In this document: in pieces, positions 5,331-8,418 of the stretch
How the letters are laid out: the number at the start of each line of letters is the position of its first letter
Numbering within the stretch: the stretch's first letter is position 1
Source: an uncultured Rhodospirillaceae bacterium
GTDB taxonomy: Bacteria > Pseudomonadota > Alphaproteobacteria > RF32 > CAG-239
NCBI GenBank assembly: GCA_900320035.1
Contig: ONQU01000120.1
Coordinates: 1-8,418, forward strand
Direction: 5' to 3'
DNA length: 8,418 nucleotides
The notes under the pieces: generated by a model
What the model saw: only the letters and a program-made list of their open reading frames with translations
The model's database searches: none
Told to the model about the DNA's origin: nothing
Translations under genes and position numbers: made by a program

Positions 5331-6258
5331 TGTTGCGTAACTCCTCAATAATTGCTTCCTGCGCACCTTTTAACGAAGATGTCAATTCGCTGATTTGCAA
5401 TGTTTGATAAATTGTCCGGAAGATAATGCAAGAGGCAATAAAAATGGTTGAGCGATTTTCGCCGATATACGGACTTTGCGCTAATTCTTGCAGATTCATT
5501 GCAAATACTTTTTTGATTTTATTTTCAATATCATTTGTTGAAGCGGTTAAGCCATCGGCAAAATCTTTGCTGTAAACACCGGCTTCTTTAACCATACTGA
5601 CCAAGCGCAGCGGTGCGCTCGAGGTGGCGATGCAACAACAATCATTATGATATTGTGCAAAATTGGAGGCTTGAGCAAATTGCATGACCCATCGCTTTAT
5701 TTCTTGAGCCAATTTTTGCGCCTTTTCTTCATTATATTCTTGCAGCTGAAATACTTCGGAACTGTTGCGTGCGCCCCAAGGAATTGACACGGTATGTAAA
5801 ATTTGCGGTTTATCTGTGTTGGTCGCCAACGTAATTTCAGTAGAACCACCACCTAAATCATAAACCAGTATATAAGGTTTGTTTTTATCGGCGTTAAGAA
5901 TTGCTCCTCTGAGGACAAGTTCGGCTTCTTCCTTTGGAGAAATAATTTCTAAATTGATACCGCAATTATTTTTTACCATTTCCACAAATTGGTTACCATT
6001 AGTTGCCATGCGGCAAGAAGCGGTGGCAATAGCGCGATAATGGCCAACATCATAATCAGCCATCAATTCCGCAAAACGAGTCAGACATTTTAAGCCGCGG
6101 GTAATGGCGGCCTCAGTAAAACACATATTTTCAGTCAAACCCTCGCCTAATTTGGTGGTTACGGCTTCGCGATAGATAATGTTACCGCTTTTATCGGTAA
6201 TCCGGAGACGGCACGAATTTGTACCTAAATCAATGGCTGCCAGATTTTCGCCGTGCAT
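5266..6258 (-). CDS. Divergent second Ppx/GppA-family protein, probably altered in activity
   Basis: A 330-residue paralogue of the preceding Ppx/GppA protein, with the ASKHA (actin-like) fold. The N-terminal half is intact: DLGTNSCRL (10-18), ATASCR (78-83), the EEA motif at 110-112 holding the expected catalytic glutamate, and DLGGGSTE (134-141). The C-terminal half has lost family motifs: the GTSGTVT loop of its neighbour is ATSSAPL here (211-217), and the DxGxRxG signature is replaced by SSLKGAQEA (294-302), losing the aspartate, arginine and last glycine. A run of three cysteines (207-209) precedes the altered loop. It may therefore bind nucleotide or phosphate without normal polyphosphate or pppGpp hydrolysis, or act on another substrate, or modulate its neighbour. 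The ATG at 6258 has AAGGA seven bases upstream; a GTG at 6300 without homology is less likely. The start overlaps the upstream gene by 29 bases and the end overlaps rlmE by 65. No frameshift or internal stop suggests decay. Confidence 0.88.
   Translation of the reverse strand: MHGENLAAIDLGTNSCRLRITDKSGNIIYREAVTTKLGEGLTENMCFTEAAITRGLKCLTRFAELMADYDVGHYRAIATASCRMATNGNQFVEMVKNNCGINLEIISPKEEAELVLRGAILNADKNKPYILVYDLGGGSTEITLATNTDKPQILHTVSIPWGARNSSEVFQLQEYNEEKAQKLAQEIKRWVMQFAQASNFAQYHNDCCCIATSSAPLRLVSMVKEAGVYSKDFADGLTASTNDIENKIKKVFAMNLQELAQSPYIGENRSTIFIASCIIFRTIYQTLQISELTSSLKGAQEAIIEELRNNGKVNPISKTGTRSQNADRAC
5341..5346 (-). promoter_or_regulatory. Ribosome binding site that sets the rlmE start
   Basis: GAGGAG on the minus strand lies ten bases before the ATG at 5330 and inside the coding sequence of the upstream Ppx-like gene. 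The spacing is on the long side, but no such site precedes the GTG at 5366. Ribosomes finishing the upstream gene pass through this site, which fits coupled translation. Confidence 0.7.
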
Positions 6259-7360
6259 GTTGATATCCTTTTCTAAATGGCCGATGCCGTTTGCCGTCAC
6301 GGCTGAAATAATTGTGTTTTTGATGATGTATCATATCAAGTAGAATACCTTCGCGAATACCTCGGTCAGCAATGGTAATTTCGGCAATCGGCCAAAATGA
6401 GGTTAGGGCTTCAATAATGGTACAGCCGGCTATGGTTAGATCGGCCTTTTGTTTACCGATACAAGAATGGCGACAGCGTCCCTCATGCCCCATATTTTTA
6501 ATCCGTGTAATAACTTTGTTGATTTCAGTATTAGACATCGCAATACCGTCAACCGCCGCACGATTATAGCGCGAAAGATTGAGGTGTACAGCCCCCAGCA
6601 CGGTTACTGTTCCGGAAGTACCGATGATTTGAATTTCCTGATTGCGAATAGCTTCAGTAATATGGTATTTTTCCTCAAATTCCTGTAAAATTTTCTGTGT
6701 ACGCTCAACAATGGTATTGTAGGCCAACGTTGTCATATCTTTACCCGGAAAAGCTTCAGAGATGGTCACAACACCATACGGCAATGAAACAAAACCTTCA
6801 ATAAAAGTACGCCCGCTTTCGGTAATTCGCGCCAGTGAAATTTCAGTTGAGCCGCCGCCAATATCAAAAACTAAAGCACGCTTAATCATTCGGTTTAAAA
6901 GCGGCATGCAGCCGACAACTGCCAAGCGTGCTTCTTCTTTAGAAGAAATAACTTCCATTTGAAGACCGGTATTGCGTTCAACTGTTTTTTCAAATTCCGT
7001 GCAATTGAGTGCCCTGCGACATGCTGCGGTAGCGACAAAGCGCATTTGCACAATCGGACTATAAGCGTCAATAATGGCACTGCAAACTTTTAAGGCGGCA
7101 ATGGTGCGGCGGATGGCCGGTTTAGTGAGCATATTGCCGTGGATAATATCTTCACCGAGCCGCGTGATACGTGAAAATGTTTCCACCACATGAAAAGAAC
7201 TCGGTGTTGGTTCAGCAATGACTAAACGGCATGAATTTGTGCCTAAATCGAGCGCGGCATAATAACCGGTGTGCTGTTCTGCGGCGTTTGCAGATAATAC
7301 CGGTTGCATCTTTGTGTTTGTTTTATTTCGCGCCGTATCCGTCAATTTACTTTGCCTCAC
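6230..7360 (-). CDS. ppx: Exopolyphosphatase / pppGpp phosphohydrolase family protein (Ppx/GppA)
   Basis: The canonical copy of the pair. Ppx/GppA enzymes remove terminal phosphate from polyphosphate or convert pppGpp to ppGpp in the cytosol, linking phosphate storage to the stringent response; which substrate is used cannot be told from sequence. Motifs, numbered from the GTG start: DLGTNSCRLVI (38-48), ATAACR (110-115), KEEARL (141-146) with the catalytic glutamate, FDIGGGSTEISL (165-176), GTSGTVTVLGAV (247-258), KADLTIAG (305-312) and DRGIREG (332-338). At 376 residues it is the two-lobed core without the C-terminal HD-like domain of the roughly 500-residue E. coli enzymes. The last 27 residues are basic and overlap the next gene. 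The GTG at 7360 has GGAG four bases upstream and overlaps ccrM by 14 bases. An ATG at 7309 (17 codons in) has no ribosome binding site but begins nearer the conserved core, so the start is uncertain. Confidence 0.93.
   Translation of the reverse strand: MRQSKLTDTARNKTNTKMQPVLSANAAEQHTGYYAALDLGTNSCRLVIAEPTPSSFHVVETFSRITRLGEDIIHGNMLTKPAIRRTIAALKVCSAIIDAYSPIVQMRFVATAACRRALNCTEFEKTVERNTGLQMEVISSKEEARLAVVGCMPLLNRMIKRALVFDIGGGSTEISLARITESGRTFIEGFVSLPYGVVTISEAFPGKDMTTLAYNTIVERTQKILQEFEEKYHITEAIRNQEIQIIGTSGTVTVLGAVHLNLSRYNRAAVDGIAMSNTEINKVITRIKNMGHEGRCRHSCIGKQKADLTIAGCTIIEALTSFWPIAEITIADRGIREGILLDMIHHQKHNYFSRDGKRHRPFRKGYQHARRKSGSH
6266..6270 (-). promoter_or_regulatory. Ribosome binding site that sets the start of the second Ppx-like gene
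   Basis: AAGGA on the minus strand sits seven bases before the ATG at 6258, inside the last codons of the first Ppx gene. It supports the start at MHGENLAAIDLG over the upstream GTG at 6300. Confidence 0.7.
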
Positions 7361-8418
7361 TCATCTCCGTGCGCACTTGTTCCCGCAAGGCATCAATACA
7401 AATTAAGCCTTTTTTTCTGTCCTGATAGTACCAATATTCCCATCCGTTGCAAGCCGCAGCATTTTGAGCAGCGGCACCAACCTGATGAATGGATCCTTCA
7501 ATATTTTCACCTTTGATCGAGCCATCGGCGCGAATAGTGGCGAAATGTTGTCCTTTGGCATCGCTTAAAACATCTCCCGGCTTGAGCATACCTCGCTCAA
7601 TAATTGCGCCAAACGGAATGCGCTGAACTTTTTTCTTAACTGTATATTCCAACGCGCAATCGTCAATCTTTTCTACTTGTTTAAGGCGTTCAATGGCACC
7701 ATTAACGTAAGTTATATCTTTTTCAATACCAATAAAGTTCCGTCCCATTTTCTTGGCGACGGCACCGGTGGTACCGGTCCCGAAAAACGGATCTAAAACA
7801 ACATCTCCCGGTTTTGAAGAAGCCAATAAGACCCTATACAATAAAGCTTCCGGCTTTTGGGTTGGATGTAATTTTTCGCCTTGGGCATTTTTTAAGCGTT
7901 CTTTGCCGGTACATAGCGCAATTTCCCAAGTGCTGCGCATTTGCGTATCATCGTTAAAAGCCTTCATTGCTTCGTAGTTAAAAGTATATTTAGCCTTCGG
8001 GTTTTTAACCGCCCAGATCAGAGTTTCGTGCGCATTGGTAAAGCGAGTGCCTTTAAAATTAGGCATAGGGTTAACTTTATTCCAAATAACATCGTTTAAA
8101 ATCCAAAATCCCAGATTCTGCATAATGTAACCGACGCGATAAATATTGTGATATGAGCCAATAACCCAGATACTGCCGTTTTCTTTTAAAATGCGGCGTG
8201 CTGCGGTCAGCCATTTTTTAGTATATTCATCATAAGCAGCCAAACTCTCAAAGCTGTCCCATTCTTCATTAACGCCGTTAACAATGGTGTTATCCGGTCT
8301 GATTAACATATCGCCCAATTGCATATTATAAGGCGGATCGGCAAAAATTAAATCTACCGAATCTGCTTCCATTTCATTCATAATGTCAATACTGTCAGCG
8401 TTAATGACGGTATTTAGT
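7347..8418 (-). CDS. ccrM: CcrM-type DNA adenine methyltransferase (GANTC), 5' end outside the window
   Basis: CcrM methylates the adenine of GANTC and marks replication state in many alphaproteobacteria, affecting transcription of cell-cycle genes. The order of motifs is that of the beta class: the catalytic DPPY (27-30 of the visible part), the HPTQKPEALL segment (184-193), and the SAM-binding DPFFGTGTTG (209-218). The C-terminal part (about 270-345), with GMLKPGDVL, GSIHQVGAAAQN and NGWEYWYY, is the extra domain of CcrM that is needed for DNA recognition. An internal ATG exists at 8381, but the frame stays open to the window edge and translates to LNTVINADSIDI just before it, matching the N-terminus of CcrM (NTVINAD). 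The true start therefore lies past 8418, and the 356 visible residues are nearly the full length. It heads a tight operon, overlapping the Ppx start by 14 bases. Its promoter is not visible. Confidence 0.96.
   Translation of the reverse strand, partial: LNTVINADSIDIMNEMEADSVDLIFADPPYNMQLGDMLIRPDNTIVNGVNEEWDSFESLAAYDEYTKKWLTAARRILKENGSIWVIGSYHNIYRVGYIMQNLGFWILNDVIWNKVNPMPNFKGTRFTNAHETLIWAVKNPKAKYTFNYEAMKAFNDDTQMRSTWEIALCTGKERLKNAQGEKLHPTQKPEALLYRVLLASSKPGDVVLDPFFGTGTTGAVAKKMGRNFIGIEKDITYVNGAIERLKQVEKIDDCALEYTVKKKVQRIPFGAIIERGMLKPGDVLSDAKGQHFATIRADGSIKGENIEGSIHQVGAAAQNAAACNGWEYWYYQDRKKGLICIDALREQVRTEMSEAK
7365..7368 (-). promoter_or_regulatory. Ribosome binding site for the GTG start of the first Ppx gene
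   Basis: GGAG on the minus strand ends four bases before the GTG at 7360 and lies inside the last codons of ccrM. It favours the GTG start and coupled translation, but the short spacing leaves the ATG at 7309 possible. Confidence 0.45.

Noticed and set aside
5331..5366. Longer rlmE beginning at GTG 5366
   Set aside because: No ribosome binding site and no family similarity in the extra 12 residues; the ATG at 5330 has GAGGAG and the usual MAK beginning.
6259..6300. Longer second Ppx-like protein beginning at GTG 6300
   Set aside because: The ATG at 6258 has AAGGA at seven bases and begins just before the conserved AIDLGTNS core.
8382..8418. Reading ccrM as complete with a start at 8381
   Set aside because: The frame continues open to the edge and the added residues LNTVINADSIDI match the known N-terminus of the family, so the gene is cut by the window.

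Overview
The window reads as chromosomal DNA of an AT-rich alphaproteobacterium. The evidence is a CcrM-type GANTC adenine methyltransferase, an RHH_4-type ribbon-helix-helix regulator, an RlmE with the basic N-terminal extension seen in alphaproteobacteria, and single-domain (about 330-375 residue) Ppx/GppA proteins. Base composition and the long A/T spacers suggest an uncultured or host-associated lineage rather than Caulobacter, Rhizobium or similar GC-rich groups. That placement is inference from gene content. No mobile element, CRISPR array, tRNA, rRNA or integrase was seen.

Left part (1-2476). A small basic protein of unknown function lies on the minus strand (124-429) with its own strong promoter and a clear intrinsic terminator. 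It diverges from a plus-strand, membrane-anchored or exported DsbA-like thiol-disulfide oxidoreductase (678-1397) that ends at a strong terminator. A separate promoter then drives a family 2 glycosyltransferase (1526-2476).

Middle (2477-4635). A 97-residue ribbon-helix-helix protein is followed by a five-helix membrane enzyme of the phosphoethanolamine transferase/sulfatase superfamily. Both have structured upstream regions: direct repeats before the regulator, and a 7+7 bp inverted repeat just before the transferase ribosome binding site. With the glycosyltransferase and the DsbA-like protein this is a cell-envelope neighbourhood, though each gene seems to have its own promoter.

Right part (4641-8418, minus strand). 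Four genes overlap end to start and probably form one operon, read from right to left: ccrM (its first few codons lie beyond the window), a canonical Ppx/GppA phosphatase, a second divergent Ppx/GppA paralogue, and rlmE. The second paralogue keeps the N-terminal nucleotide/phosphate motifs but has lost the conserved C-terminal motifs. It is the most interesting item here: a tandem duplication followed by divergence, inside an operon that joins DNA methylation, polyphosphate/(p)ppGpp metabolism and ribosome methylation. The operon converges on the transferase with only five bases between stop codons.
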